A DNA stretch of 64,000 nucleotides from Pontibacter indicus (lineage in GTDB: Bacteria > Bacteroidota > Bacteroidia > Cytophagales > Hymenobacteraceae), in assembly GCF_900156345.1 (NCBI RefSeq), contig NZ_FTPP01000002.1, positions 1,054,001 to 1,118,000 on the forward strand, in the 5' to 3' direction. The first letter of the stretch is position 1; each line of letters opens with the position of its first letter. Of the stretch, positions 29,886-39,146 are shown one piece after another. Below the pieces are notes generated by a model. The model had not been told where the DNA came from and ran no database searches. It worked only from the letters and a program-made list of their open reading frames with translations. The translations under genes were made by a program, and so were the position numbers.

Positions 29886-30583
29886 TGGAGTGGCTGAAAG
29901 AACTGATACAGCAGCTAAAACCGACTGATCAGGATGCCCCGGCGTTCTGGCAAAGGTATAGCGCACTGTTTAAGGAGCAGCTCCCGAAGCACACGCCACT
30001 AAACCAGATCGACTTTGTCGTGTTCGATACCGAAACGACCGGCCTGGACAAGCGAACCGACAAGGTGCTGTCGATTGGGGCCGTGCGGGTAAAAGGGTTA
30101 CAGGTGCTGGTGTCGGATACCTTTGAGTGCCTGGTGCAGCAGGAGGGGGCTGGTCTTACCAGAAGTGCCGAGGTGCATGGTTTGCTTTCGAAACAGTTGG
30201 AACAAGGAATAACTGAGCGGGAAGCGGTAGAGGGCTTTGTGAACTTCAGCGGCAATGCTGTGCTGGTGGGACAGCACGTAGCTTTCGACATTGCTATGGT
30301 GAACCAGATGCTCCGGCGGCAAGGTATAAAAGGCAAACTCCGCAACCGTTCCATCGACACAGCCCAACTGGCCATCCGCCTGGAGCGCCGCCACGCTGAC
30401 AGCCATACCCTGAAGCCCGCCGAATACAGCCTCGATGCCCTCTGCGAGAAATATAACCTACCCACTGAGGACCGCCATACTGCCTCCGGCGACGCCTTTG
30501 CAACTGCTTTGCTGTTGTTGAAATTACTGTCAATTGCCAGGCAGCGTGGGATTGTGACGGTAGGAGATTTGATGCGGGGGTGA
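29885..30583 (+). CDS. DnaQ-like 3'-5' exonuclease
   Basis: 232-residue DEDDh exonuclease of the DnaQ/PolC epsilon type. Exo I reads FVVFDTETTGLD (about residues 40-51). Exo II lies around GQHVAFDIAMVNQML. Exo III carries the catalytic His and Asp in EDRHTASGDAFATALLL. It has no polymerase or clamp-binding region that I can see. It is translationally coupled to the DUF294 gene, and this pair recurs beside acetate symporters in other phyla. The role in that context is unknown; a nucleotide or RNA substrate cannot be excluded. Confidence 0.92.
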   Translation: MEWLKELIQQLKPTDQDAPAFWQRYSALFKEQLPKHTPLNQIDFVVFDTETTGLDKRTDKVLSIGAVRVKGLQVLVSDTFECLVQQEGAGLTRSAEVHGLLSKQLEQGITEREAVEGFVNFSGNAVLVGQHVAFDIAMVNQMLRRQGIKGKLRNRSIDTAQLAIRLERRHADSHTLKPAEYSLDALCEKYNLPTEDRHTASGDAFATALLLLKLLSIARQRGIVTVGDLMRG

Positions 30584-30618
30584 ATTTTCTAAAGGTAATG
30601 ATTAGCTTAAGCCAACAA

Positions 30619-31350
30619 ATGAAAAAGGAATTACTTTATACATTTTTGCTCCTCTTCCTACTGAGCGCATGCACCGGGAATCCGGAACCAGCGTCGGGTC
30701 TGCTCTGGAAAATCACAGCGGATGACGGCAGGGAAGCTTTCCTGTTTGGGACCATGCACGAGTATCCTTCCGATCAGATCGAAATAAGTGGTGATGCCAT
30801 CGCTGCTCTTGAAACGTGCAGCGTGCTGGCCACAGAACTGAACCTGCGGGATAAAGAGGACCAAGCACTGTTTAGGAAACACAATAAGTTTCAGACGGGA
30901 GCAAAGACCCGTCAGGTGCTGCTCAAAAAATACGGTGCAAGCCTCAAAAGCATGGAAGGCACATTGATGCAGGTAGCTGACAGGCACCACATCCGAATAA
31001 CCGGACTCGAAACGGCTATGGAAGTACTGGGAGTTTTGGAGCAGATTCCATTGCCAACAGAGGGCCTGACGGATGAGCAGATTCTGACCCAGGCCCAACA
31101 ACTGATCGAACTTTACAGAGGCGGTGAAATTGACATAGTAGCAAACGAAATGCTGGATAAAGAAATAGGATCTGAGGCCAGGAGCCTGCTGGTAGACCAG
31201 CGGAACCTCAATTGGCTGGATGATATTGAAAACCTGATCAGACAGGAGCGTCCTTTCATCGCCGTCGGGATGGGGCATTTGGGTGGCGAGAAAGGACTCA
31301 TCCATCTGCTCAGGCAAAAAGGCTACACGGTAGAACCCTTCAGGAACTAA
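30619..31350 (+). CDS. TraB/GumN family lipoprotein
   Basis: 243-residue lipoprotein. The signal peptide ends in the lipobox LLSAC at about residues 14-18. The mature part shows both GxxH motifs of the TraB/GumN (Tiki-like) metalloprotease fold: LFGTMHEYPSDQI near the start and VGMGHLGGEKGLIHLL near the end. It is probably membrane-anchored in the periplasm, with possible metalloprotease activity by family. ATG at 30619 is preferred over upstream in-frame starts because it puts the signal peptide at the N-terminus. It follows the exonuclease gene by 35 bases. Confidence 0.85.
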   Translation: MKKELLYTFLLLFLLSACTGNPEPASGLLWKITADDGREAFLFGTMHEYPSDQIEISGDAIAALETCSVLATELNLRDKEDQALFRKHNKFQTGAKTRQVLLKKYGASLKSMEGTLMQVADRHHIRITGLETAMEVLGVLEQIPLPTEGLTDEQILTQAQQLIELYRGGEIDIVANEMLDKEIGSEARSLLVDQRNLNWLDDIENLIRQERPFIAVGMGHLGGEKGLIHLLRQKGYTVEPFRN

Positions 31351-31415
31351 ACAGCAAGGCGCTTCCTGACGTTGATGGGAAAGTGATTGATGTATTAGTA
31401 CGAAACCTAACTGGT

Positions 31416-32237
31416 ATGAAAACACTCCTACTAAGCCTACTTCTATACCTTGCTTTTGCATCCGGAGCCAGCGCCCAGGAAATAATTCCGCTGAAGGAGT
31501 ACTTTCGGGATCTAAAACAGGTGGAGGTGACGATACAGGGGCGAACGTATAATTTTCTGTTCGACACCGGCGGGGGTGAGACCTTCATTTCGCCGGAAGT
31601 GTCCCGGCAGCTGGGCCGCACGGTGTATGGCCGTAGCACCGCCTACCGGATGAAAGGGGAGCGTTTCAGCTACCAGAAGATGGATTCAGTTGCGATCAGA
31701 GCAGGGAAATCCGCTCTCTCGCCTGCAACAGTGGGTGTTTGGGATGTGATGGGCATATTGCCGGAAGGGCTGCCCAAAGTGGACGGAGTGCTCTCGCTCA
31801 AATCCTTTCAGGATAAAGTGCTCACCGTCGACCTGGCGGCCAATCAGCTTACGCTGGAGACACCCGCCTCCCTCCGAAGACTGCGCAACAGACTGACGCC
31901 GCTCAGGAGCCGCTTTGCCAATGGACTGGAGGGCAACGAACTAAGCGTTTTCCTGGAAATCCCACGGCAGGGGCGCTCATACTGGTTCCTGCTCGACTCA
32001 GGTAACATCAGCGAACTGCTCCTCTCGCACCATACCGCCGCCGAATGGGGACTACAGGACGACACCACCTCCCAGCGCATTGCGCTCAACCCCATTGCGA
32101 TACAGTTAGGAAACCGAAAACTGGTGAGCCAGGCAGCAGCCGAGAACATCCTCTACGACGGTGTGCTTAATTACAGTCTCCTCAAACAGGCACGGCTAAC
32201 GATCGATTTTGTGGGCAGGGAGGTATGGCTACACTAA
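31416..32237 (+). CDS. Secreted retropepsin-like aspartic protease
   Basis: 273-residue exported protein, signal peptide 1-20 (ending ASAQ). Two internal halves each carry an aspartic-protease-like motif: FLFDTGGGETFIS near residue 50 and FLLDSGNISELLL near residue 190. This is the pattern of the Bacteroidota pepsin/retropepsin-like clan, with two D-S/T-G signatures. Substrate unknown. Start chosen at 31416 to place the signal peptide first. It lies 65 bases after the GumN-like gene on the same strand. Confidence 0.8.
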   Translation: MKTLLLSLLLYLAFASGASAQEIIPLKEYFRDLKQVEVTIQGRTYNFLFDTGGGETFISPEVSRQLGRTVYGRSTAYRMKGERFSYQKMDSVAIRAGKSALSPATVGVWDVMGILPEGLPKVDGVLSLKSFQDKVLTVDLAANQLTLETPASLRRLRNRLTPLRSRFANGLEGNELSVFLEIPRQGRSYWFLLDSGNISELLLSHHTAAEWGLQDDTTSQRIALNPIAIQLGNRKLVSQAAAENILYDGVLNYSLLKQARLTIDFVGREVWLH

Positions 32238-32337
32238 AAGTGCTGCTTCCTGGGTCTTGCCAGAAGTCTATTGTGTATATTGACTTATCGCTGTAACCTC
32301 TGCATCCGTTTAACTCTGAATAAATAAAACTGATCTT

Positions 32338-32541
32338 ATGAAAAAACACCTTCTCGTCTTCGCCCTTGGCGCTTTCCTGCTGGCAGGCTGCAACAGCACG
32401 CCCGACACCGAGGAAACAACGGTCACCAAACCCGAACCAGATACAGCGCCCGCCGACACAGCAGGAGCGGAAATAGATAACACCCGGGTTGAGATTGAAG
32501 AGGCTGCTGCCGAAGTAGACTCCTTGTTGAATGATATTTAG
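32338..32541 (+). CDS. Small acidic lipoprotein (67 aa)
   Basis: 67-residue lipoprotein with lipobox LLAGC at about residues 14-18. The mature peptide is very acidic and rich in Thr, Glu, Asp and Ala, with a short helical tail (VEIEEAAAEVDSLLNDI). No known family. It ends 8 bases before the next gene, whose product is highly charged and basic/acidic mixed, so the two are probably expressed together. Confidence 0.7.
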   Translation: MKKHLLVFALGAFLLAGCNSTPDTEETTVTKPEPDTAPADTAGAEIDNTRVEIEEAAAEVDSLLNDI

Positions 32542-32549
32542 CAGATCCT

Positions 32550-33152
32550 ATGAAAAAGCACGTCATCAGAACCATCGGACTAGGCCTTGCATTCGGCCTG
32601 ACAATAGCCCTTACGGATTCGGCAGTGGCCCAACAAGGCAAAGGCAACAAACAGGCTGCTGAGGCCACCGAAGCGCAGGAAGCCCGTGAAAAAAACCAGC
32701 AAGCCAGAGGCAACAAGGACAACACAAAAGCCGACCAGAAAGAAAACAAGAAGGAGGAAAAGCAGGAGAGAGTCCAGCGTGACCGCGCTCAGGCGCAAGG
32801 GAAACAGGACCGGCAACAAGCCGATGATGCAGGCGAAGGCAATGCCTACGGCCGCGAGAAAGGCGGCATGAGCGGTCGTGAGTTCGGCCAGAACAGAGCA
32901 GCGGAGGCGCGCCTGACGGGTGAGCAACGAAAGGCCCAACTGGTTACAGCAGTTGATGAAGGAGACAGCAAGGTGAAGGAAGCCAGAGACCGAATTGCGA
33001 AGGCAAAAGACGAACTGGAAAAGAACAGAAGGTCCGGCGGAATCTCGGATGCTGAGGTCGATGAAAGAAGGGCTGCCATTGAGCGCGCGGAGAATGCCGT
33101 ACGCGTACTCGAGGAGCGCGTAAATGCCGGCAGAGCCAGATTGCAGCGATAA
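32550..33152 (+). CDS. Exported highly charged coiled-coil protein
   Basis: 200-residue protein. Signal peptide 1-28 (ending AVAQQ). Residues about 30-115 are low-complexity, very rich in Gln, Lys, Glu, Asn and Arg, and probably disordered. Residues about 125-200 form a helical heptad-rich coiled coil (VKEARDRIAKAKDELEKN and AERAENAVRVLEERV-like heptads). No enzyme motif. Probably periplasmic and structural. It pairs with the acidic 67-aa lipoprotein upstream. I do not recognise the family. Confidence 0.7.
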   Translation: MKKHVIRTIGLGLAFGLTIALTDSAVAQQGKGNKQAAEATEAQEAREKNQQARGNKDNTKADQKENKKEEKQERVQRDRAQAQGKQDRQQADDAGEGNAYGREKGGMSGREFGQNRAAEARLTGEQRKAQLVTAVDEGDSKVKEARDRIAKAKDELEKNRRSGGISDAEVDERRAAIERAENAVRVLEERVNAGRARLQR

Positions 33153-33199
33153 CATAAACACAGCTATACCTGTCCGGCCTGCAGCAGCTGCGCATCTAG

Positions 33200-33223
33200 A
33201 GCCTGGCTGTGGCAGGCTTTTTT
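33200..33223 (+). terminator. Rho-independent terminator
   Basis: AGCCTG (33200-33205) pairs with CAGGCT (33213-33218) with a 7-nt loop and a seven-T tail, downstream of the coiled-coil protein gene. Confidence 0.7.
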
Positions 33224-33240
33224 GTCGGCGCGGCCGATTG

Positions 33241-33273
33241 TTTGTAAATTGATTTTCCTATACCTTAACTTTG
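33241..33273 (+). promoter_or_regulatory. Bacteroidota-type promoter for ridA
   Basis: TTTG at 33241-33244 and a perfect TAACTTTG (TAnnTTTG) at 33266-33273, separated by 21 bases, close to the Bacteroidota housekeeping-sigma consensus. The predicted start site is about 25 bases before the ridA ATG. The spacer holds one copy of the TATACCT word. Confidence 0.6.
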
Positions 33274-33304
33274 CCTGGAATCAGCGTTTATTTAGTACAA
33301 GCCT

Positions 33305-33685
33305 ATGTCTAGAAAAGCTATTAATGCCGAAGGAGCAGTAGCCGTTGGCCCTTATTCTCACGCGGTGGAGTCCGGTGAGCTGGTTTTCTTGTCTGGCCAG
33401 ACACCGATCGACGCCAGTACCGGAAAACTGGTGCAGGGCGACATTGCCGCGCAAACGGAGCAATGCTTTCTAAATCTGTTTCAGGTGCTGAGCGCTGCCG
33501 GCCTGAGCCCCGACGATGTGGTGAAAGTAAACGTCTTTCTGACCGATATGTCCAATTTTGAGGTAATGAACAAGGTATACGCGACGAAGTTTACCTCGCC
33601 ATACCCTGCCCGTACCACCATTGGCGTGGCCTCGCTGCCGCTGGGTGCGCAGGTAGAGATAGAGATGATTGCCAAAAGGAAATAG
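33305..33685 (+). CDS. ridA: RidA family enamine/imine deaminase
   Basis: 126-residue RidA/YjgF/UK114 protein, which hydrolyses reactive 2-aminoacrylate and related imines produced by PLP enzymes. Family landmarks are GPYSHAV (residues 16-22), FLSGQTPID, the catalytic Arg in PARTTIGVASLPLGAQVEIE, and normal length. It has its own good promoter and is followed, almost without gap, by the Nudix gene. Confidence 0.95.
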   Translation: MSRKAINAEGAVAVGPYSHAVESGELVFLSGQTPIDASTGKLVQGDIAAQTEQCFLNLFQVLSAAGLSPDDVVKVNVFLTDMSNFEVMNKVYATKFTSPYPARTTIGVASLPLGAQVEIEMIAKRK

Positions 33686-33686
33686 C

Positions 33687-34247
33687 ATGATGGTCGACGA
33701 AAAACACAACCCCTGGACCACCCTCTCCAGTAAAGAAATTTACCAGAATCCCTGGATAAAAGTGCGCGAAGATCAAGTGCTGAACCCGAAAGGGGGCGAA
33801 GGAATCTACGGCGTGGTCAGCTTTAAGAACAAAGCCATCGGCATTATACCGGTCGACGATGAGGGCTATACCTACCTGGTGGGGCAGTACCGCTATGCGC
33901 TCAACGAGTACAGCTGGGAAATACCGATGGGCGGTGGTCTGATCGAGAACGACATTCTGGCCTCGGCCAAGCGCGAACTGCAGGAAGAAACCGGCTTCAC
34001 GGCCGAAAAATGGACCAACATTGCCCGCCTGCATACCTCCAACTCAGTGACCGACGAGGAGGGTTTTGTTTTTCTGGCGCAGGAACTAAAGGCCGGCGAA
34101 ACCGCTTTTGAAGAGACGGAGGAGCTTCACATCCGGCGCGTTCCCTTTGAGGAGGCCGTGCGCATGGTGATGGACAACGAAATTACCGACGCCATCAGCG
34201 TGGCAGGTATACTCAAAGCGGCCATTTTGCTGCAGCAGGAAAAGTAA
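33687..34247 (+). CDS. Nudix hydrolase (ADP-ribose pyrophosphatase-like)
   Basis: 186-residue Nudix hydrolase, starting one base after the ridA stop. The Nudix box reads GGGLIENDILASAK then RELQEETGF: the REUXEEXGU half with the metal-binding glutamates is intact, while the Glu expected at the end of GX5E is Asn here. The EIPMGGG segment before the box is typical of ADP-ribose/ADP-sugar pyrophosphatases. Substrate not determinable. Start at 33687 avoids overlap with ridA. Confidence 0.88.
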   Translation: MMVDEKHNPWTTLSSKEIYQNPWIKVREDQVLNPKGGEGIYGVVSFKNKAIGIIPVDDEGYTYLVGQYRYALNEYSWEIPMGGGLIENDILASAKRELQEETGFTAEKWTNIARLHTSNSVTDEEGFVFLAQELKAGETAFEETEELHIRRVPFEEAVRMVMDNEITDAISVAGILKAAILLQQEK

Positions 34248-34314
34248 GCTGCAAAGCCCGTTTGCCGGAGCGCCTTTGATTGATAACTGGTGGATTATTC
34301 TTACATTTGAAGGC

Positions 34315-35088
34315 ATGAAAGCGCTCAAATACTTGTCCCATCGCCTTTATACAACCTGGTGTGTCACCTGGTTTGTGATGCCGTTTGTGGTCACGTATCC
34401 GTTTCAGGCAGTGCTTATCCGCAAGCAGCGCTGGTACCCGCGGGTGCATACCATCAACCGTTTCTGGTCCTCGTCGGCCCTGCGCATGTTCCTGGCGCCG
34501 CTGCAGGTGGAGTGGCGCATGCGCTTTGACCAAAGCAAGCAGTATATTTTCACGCCCAACCACAGCTCATACCTCGACATCCCGCTGTTGCTGCATGCCA
34601 TTCCGGGTTTTCTTAACTTTGTCGGCAAAAGCTCGCTTACCAAAGTGCCACTGTGGGGAAAGGTATACGAAAAGCTCTACATACCTGTAGACCGCAAAAG
34701 TGCCATCAGCAGTGCCAAAAGCTACATCCAGTCGGTGCGCACGCTGGAGCAAGGGCGCAACCTGGTGATCTTCCCGGAGGGCACCATACCGCCCACAGCC
34801 GGAGAAGAGCTGCTGGCGTTTAAAGACGGGCCCTTCCGGCTGGCGATAGAAAAGCAGCTGCCCGTGGTGCCGGTTACCATGCCCTACAACCACAAGTTTC
34901 TGCCCGACCTGGACGGTAAGCTGAAGGTGCGCTGGCATCCGCTCAAGATCATCATCCACGAGCCGATTGAGACCAAAGGCATGACCCTGCAGGACCTGCC
35001 GACCCTGAAAGAGAGCGTATTTAACATCATTCAAGAAGAACTAAAGAAACACAACCCGATAGATGTCAACCGATATACAAACCATTAG
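34315..35088 (+). CDS. plsC: 1-acyl-glycerol-3-phosphate acyltransferase (PlsC-like)
   Basis: 257-residue membrane-associated acyltransferase. It probably makes phosphatidic acid from lysophosphatidic acid. The catalytic HX4D motif is NHSSYLDIP (about residue 82) and the substrate-binding motif is FPEGTIPP (about 155). One or two N-terminal hydrophobic segments anchor it. ATG at 34315 is chosen because the short upstream in-frame extension (MIDNWW) lacks family homology. Its 3' end overlaps gatC by 26 bases, implying coupled expression. Confidence 0.92.
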   Translation: MKALKYLSHRLYTTWCVTWFVMPFVVTYPFQAVLIRKQRWYPRVHTINRFWSSSALRMFLAPLQVEWRMRFDQSKQYIFTPNHSSYLDIPLLLHAIPGFLNFVGKSSLTKVPLWGKVYEKLYIPVDRKSAISSAKSYIQSVRTLEQGRNLVIFPEGTIPPTAGEELLAFKDGPFRLAIEKQLPVVPVTMPYNHKFLPDLDGKLKVRWHPLKIIIHEPIETKGMTLQDLPTLKESVFNIIQEELKKHNPIDVNRYTNH

Positions 35089-35350
35089 AAAGATCGCCCA
35101 CCTGGCCCGTCTGGAGTTTAACGAAGAGAAAGAGCAGGAGATGCTGCAGGACCTGAACAAAATCCTGAACTGGGTAGACCAGCTGCGCGAGCTCGACACC
35201 GAAAGCGTAGAGCCGCTTATCCACATGTCAGAAGAAGTGAACGTGATGCGCGAGGACCTGGCGCAGAACACGGTATCGCACGACGAAGCGCTGAAAAACG
35301 CCCCAAGAAAAGACTCCGATTATTTCAGAGTGCCGAAAGTGCTCGAGTAA
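35063..35350 (+). CDS. gatC: Asp/Glu-tRNA amidotransferase subunit C
   Basis: 95-residue GatC. It is the small subunit of GatCAB, which amidates Glu-tRNA(Gln) and Asp-tRNA(Asn). The pattern IRKIAHLARLEFNEEK at the N-terminus and the FRVPKVLE C-terminus are typical. gatA and gatB are not in this window. It overlaps the end of the plsC-like gene and lies 15 bases upstream of the membrane-TPR gene. Confidence 0.93.
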   Translation: MSTDIQTIRKIAHLARLEFNEEKEQEMLQDLNKILNWVDQLRELDTESVEPLIHMSEEVNVMREDLAQNTVSHDEALKNAPRKDSDYFRVPKVLE

Positions 35351-35365
35351 TCTGACAGGTTGTCT

Positions 35366-38300
35366 ATGAACAAAATCAAGTTTTGGAACAGTTGGGATGC
35401 GGACACCAGGTATCCCTTTCTGTTTTTACTGGTCGTGGCTACGCTGGCGCTCATGCTGGGGGTATACCATTACTTCACTGGCGAGAACAATTTCCTGGCC
35501 TGGGATAAGCTGCCTGAGCTGCAGGTGGTGCAGGTGCCCGTGCACGAGTTTTCGCGATTGCTGGAGACGTTCACCCTCAATGCCGACGGTTATCTGCTCA
35601 CCGAGCAGTACGACGTAGCCATACCTTCCCTGAACAAATTCGCTGCCGTGGCGCTGGTGCTCTTATTGGCCCTTTGCCTCGCTTTCTATGCAGCGGCGAT
35701 CTCCACTATGAAGCGCATCCCTTACTTTGCAGGTATGCTGTTGCTCATGATGCTGCTCGCCTCCTTCAACCTCGATTTGCTGGGCATCATTGGTAACAAC
35801 ACCGGTCAGAGCACGCTGCTGGTGTCGATCGTGCTTTTTGCCCTGGCAACCTATGCTTTTCAGGCTTTTTATCAGCAGGTTTCTTTTACAGTGCGGGTGA
35901 TGGTGATGATCGCACTGGTCAGTGTGCTGGGTGCTTTCATCTACACAGAGTCCGACTTTACGCCACTGATGACCACGCTTCACCTGGCCAACTACAGCTC
36001 GCTGGCGCTTATGGTGGCTTCCCTGCTCTTTATGATCTGGGTAGGCTACGAGAACATCAACGCCCTGCTCTGGGTCAACACGCAGGCCGCCAGACCGGAG
36101 CGTCGTTTCAGTGTATGGCAGTTTGTGCTGGTGAGCGTGCTATACCTGGTCAACCTGGGTCTGCTATACCTGCGCCATGTTGGCTACGTGAAGGGCGACT
36201 TTTTCTACATCAACGCTTTCGTTATCCTGTTGTTTTCGGCCATAGCAGGCTTCTGGGGGATGCGCCAGCGCGAGGTCCTGTACGGCAGACTCTTTCCTTT
36301 TAAGCCCACAGGTGCCATTATCTACCTGGTGTTTGCCACTATCACATTCCTGAGCGTCGGCTACGCCTATGCCACGGCCAACGACTCTGCTATTTCTGTC
36401 TTCCATAACCTGATTGTGTACACGCACCTGGCCTTCGGAGCCTTCTTCTTTGTGTATGTGATCGTGAACTTCGGGGAGTTGATCAGCCAGCGACTGGCCG
36501 TTTACAAGGTGGTATACCAACCCAAAAAGTTGCCGGTGTATACCATCTATACCATGGGCGCCATTCTGCTCGTCATCCTAGTGATGCGCACGCAGTTCCG
36601 GGTATACTTCAATGCCTACGCCGGCTACTACAGCTACCTGGGCGACCTTTACCAGGGCTCCGATAACGATATTCTGGCGGAGCGCTTCTACAAAGAAAGT
36701 GACTTGTTCGACTCGCATAACACCAAGGCCAGTTTCAGTTTGTCGGCCATGTACCGTGCCCAAAACGAGCGCAACAAAGAGATTCTGACCCTGCAGGAGG
36801 CCCTGGAGCGCCGTCCGAACCCGAAACTCTACATCCGTCTGGCCAACCTCTACGACCGCAAGCAGTACTTCTTCGAAAAACTGTATGTGCTGCAGCAGGG
36901 AGCAGAGGCCTTCCCGAAGAACGGGGAGATCTACAACAACCTGGCCCTGCTCTATGCCCAGACCAGCGTGCACGACAGCGTGACCTACTACTTCGACCGG
37001 GCACAGCAGTTTGCAGAAAATAAGGACGTAGTGCGCAGCAACCGGATGGCCTACTATACCCGCCAGGCCATGCCCGAAGAGGCCAAGGAACTGCTTACGG
37101 AGATCCGTTCCACCAAATACAAGCCGCTCCGCAGCAACATGGCCGCGCTGAACCAACTGCTGGGCCGAACCTCCGACCTCAAAGAAGATGATTTTGTGCC
37201 GGACTCGTTGGAGCAAGTGGAAGACTTGACTCTGTTCTACAACAAAACCATTTCCAGCGTAAACAAAGGCGACACAGCGTTGTTAAAGCCCATTAACCGC
37301 TACCTGGCCTCGCAGGAGAACAGGCTCTTTATGGAGGACCTGCTATACCTGAAAGGGCTGGTGCACCACTACGACGGCAGGCCGAAGGAGGCGCGCAGCG
37401 TGGTGGAGAACCTGGCACTGGCTGCAGGCGAACGCAGTGGCTACTACTACAATGCGCTCGGTCATTGGATGATGGAAGAGGAAAACTACGGTGCCGCCGC
37501 CCATTATTTCAAAGAGGCCAAAGACAGAGGCTATACCCAGGCTTTCCTGTCGCATGCCTATGCATTGGCGCTCAACCACCAATCCGATGAGGCGATGGTA
37601 GCGTTGCGCGACGTGGCCTTTACAGAGCTGGAGTCGGCGGTAACGGTGGCACAGTCGCTGGAGGAGGTGCTGGAGCAGGCGCCGTCCACGATCATTAACA
37701 GCGCGCCTGACCGTGACAAGGTGCAATATCTGATTGCCTACCTACCCGACCTGTTGCCTGCCGATGTGGAACGCATTGTGAAGAGTGTGCAGGAAAAGGA
37801 CCTGCGCCGGGAAGCCCTGGTGGCCAAAGTAGACTACTTTATGGGAAGGCGGCAATGGAAGCTGGCCAACGAAGCCATTAAAGAGGCCGCGGCCGAACTG
37901 CAGCCGGAAGGGGAACTCCGCTCCAGGCTCAACCTGCAGCAAATGCGCCTGTGGCTGAATACCAAAAATCAGGAGGTGCTGGTGAAAAGGATGGACAACC
38001 TATACCTGACGCCGAAGGACAAACGGCACAAACTGTACTTCCGGGCGAAAATAGCCGAGATAAAAGGCCGTGACCGCGAAGCCGCCGAGCGCTACAGCCA
38101 GGCGCTTAAAATGCTGCTTTTCGATGAACAGGTGGTAGAGGATGCCGCTGCTTTCTTCTCCAGGTATAACCCGGGCGAAATGAAGGCTTACGACATTCTG
38201 CTGGACGGAATCACCTACAACCCATACTCTGCCAGGCTCTACAAAGCTTATGCGCTGGAGAGTCTGAATAGAGGTTTGATAAGTTACGCAGACCAGGCGC

Positions 38301-38410
38301 TTGTTTCGCTGCGCGGCTTGCTTCCTGCTTTGGAATATAGTACTTTTAAAGAGAAATTTGATAAACAGCGCCAGTCTAAAGAGGCAGAGGCGGACCAATG
38401 GCAACTCTAA
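35366..38410 (+). CDS. Large polytopic membrane protein with TPR region
   Basis: 1014-residue protein with no recognised catalytic motif. Residues 1-420 hold about ten membrane helices, arranged like an integral-membrane module. From about residue 440 to the end are tetratricopeptide-like helical repeats (for example [20 protein letters not shown] and [15 protein letters not shown]), broken by less regular helical segments. The TPR part would be cytoplasmic or periplasmic depending on helix count. ATG at 35366 is preferred to a TTG six bases upstream. It lies between gatC and an ABC ATPase on the same strand, 10 bases before the latter. Function unknown. Confidence 0.8.
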   Translation: MNKIKFWNSWDADTRYPFLFLLVVATLALMLGVYHYFTGENNFLAWDKLPELQVVQVPVHEFSRLLETFTLNADGYLLTEQYDVAIPSLNKFAAVALVLLLALCLAFYAAAISTMKRIPYFAGMLLLMMLLASFNLDLLGIIGNNTGQSTLLVSIVLFALATYAFQAFYQQVSFTVRVMVMIALVSVLGAFIYTESDFTPLMTTLHLANYSSLALMVASLLFMIWVGYENINALLWVNTQAARPERRFSVWQFVLVSVLYLVNLGLLYLRHVGYVKGDFFYINAFVILLFSAIAGFWGMRQREVLYGRLFPFKPTGAIIYLVFATITFLSVGYAYATANDSAISVFHNLIVYTHLAFGAFFFVYVIVNFGELISQRLAVYKVVYQPKKLPVYTIYTMGAILLVILVMRTQFRVYFNAYAGYYSYLGDLYQGSDNDILAERFYKESDLFDSHNTKASFSLSAMYRAQNERNKEILTLQEALERRPNPKLYIRLANLYDRKQYFFEKLYVLQQGAEAFPKNGEIYNNLALLYAQTSVHDSVTYYFDRAQQFAENKDVVRSNRMAYYTRQAMPEEAKELLTEIRSTKYKPLRSNMAALNQLLGRTSDLKEDDFVPDSLEQVEDLTLFYNKTISSVNKGDTALLKPINRYLASQENRLFMEDLLYLKGLVHHYDGRPKEARSVVENLALAAGERSGYYYNALGHWMMEEENYGAAAHYFKEAKDRGYTQAFLSHAYALALNHQSDEAMVALRDVAFTELESAVTVAQSLEEVLEQAPSTIINSAPDRDKVQYLIAYLPDLLPADVERIVKSVQEKDLRREALVAKVDYFMGRRQWKLANEAIKEAAAELQPEGELRSRLNLQQMRLWLNTKNQEVLVKRMDNLYLTPKDKRHKLYFRAKIAEIKGRDREAAERYSQALKMLLFDEQVVEDAAAFFSRYNPGEMKAYDILLDGITYNPYSARLYKAYALESLNRGLISYADQALVSLRGLLPALEYSTFKEKFDKQRQSKEAEADQWQL

Positions 38411-38420
38411 AACAGGTTCT

Positions 38421-39143
38421 ATGAGCACCATCATCGAGACACACGATATTTCGAAAGTATACCGCATGGGCAGCGAAACCATCCACGCCCTCAAGTCTGT
38501 GTCCATCCGGATAGAGCGTGGGGAGTATGTGGCGTTTATGGGGCCGTCCGGTTCCGGAAAGTCGACGCTCATGAACATCATCGGCTGTCTCGACACCCCG
38601 ACAGGAGGGCAGTACGTCCTTAATGGCCAGGATGTGAGCAACATGACTGATAATGAGCTGGCGGAGGTGCGCAACAAGGAGATCGGCTTCGTGTTCCAGA
38701 CCTTTAACCTGTTGCCGCGGCAGAGCTCACTCGAGAACGTAGCCCTGCCACTGATCTATGCCGGGTATAACAAATCGGCGCGTGAGGAGAAGGCACAGAA
38801 GGCATTGGAGAGTGTGGGCCTGGGCAACCGCGGCAAGCACAAACCAAACGAACTGTCCGGTGGTCAGCGCCAGCGTGTGGCCATCGCCCGCGCCCTCATC
38901 AACGACCCCAGCATCATCCTGGCCGACGAACCGACGGGTAACCTCGACACCAAGACCTCCTACGAGATCATGGAGCTGTTCGAGAACCTGCATGCCAAAG
39001 GCAATACCATCATCATGGTGACGCACGAGGAGGACATTGCCAAATACGCCCACCGCATCGTGCGCCTCCGCGACGGCCTGGTAGAAACAGACGAGATTAA
39101 CCACGATGTGACTTCGCATGCGAAAATGAACGCAGCGCAATAG
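38421..39143 (+). CDS. ABC transporter ATP-binding protein (LolD/MacB type)
   Basis: 240-residue ATPase with Walker [11 protein letters not shown]-loop VFQTFNLL, signature LSGGQRQR, Walker [12 protein letters not shown] and switch His in MVTHEED. The [20 protein letters not shown] stretch is characteristic of the LolD/MacB/FtsE-like group that works with FtsX-type permeases. No permease gene lies beside it. ATG at 38421 follows the TPR gene by 10 bases. The cobalamin adenosyltransferase gene starts 3 bases after its stop. Confidence 0.95.
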   Translation: MSTIIETHDISKVYRMGSETIHALKSVSIRIERGEYVAFMGPSGSGKSTLMNIIGCLDTPTGGQYVLNGQDVSNMTDNELAEVRNKEIGFVFQTFNLLPRQSSLENVALPLIYAGYNKSAREEKAQKALESVGLGNRGKHKPNELSGGQRQRVAIARALINDPSIILADEPTGNLDTKTSYEIMELFENLHAKGNTIIMVTHEEDIAKYAHRIVRLRDGLVETDEINHDVTSHAKMNAAQ

Positions 39144-39146
39144 CTC

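Noticed and set aside
33687..34247. Nudix protein as inactive because of the altered box
   Set aside because: Only the non-catalytic Glu of GX5E is replaced; the metal-binding REXXEE half is intact, so activity is likely.
34302..34309. TACATTTG as promoter of the plsC-like gene
   Set aside because: A perfect -7 match, but only 6 bases from the ATG and with poor upstream spacing; it would imply a leaderless transcript and was not called.
35217..35225. TTATCCACA inside gatC
   Set aside because: A single perfect DnaA box in a coding region encoding LIHM; without neighbours it is likely chance.
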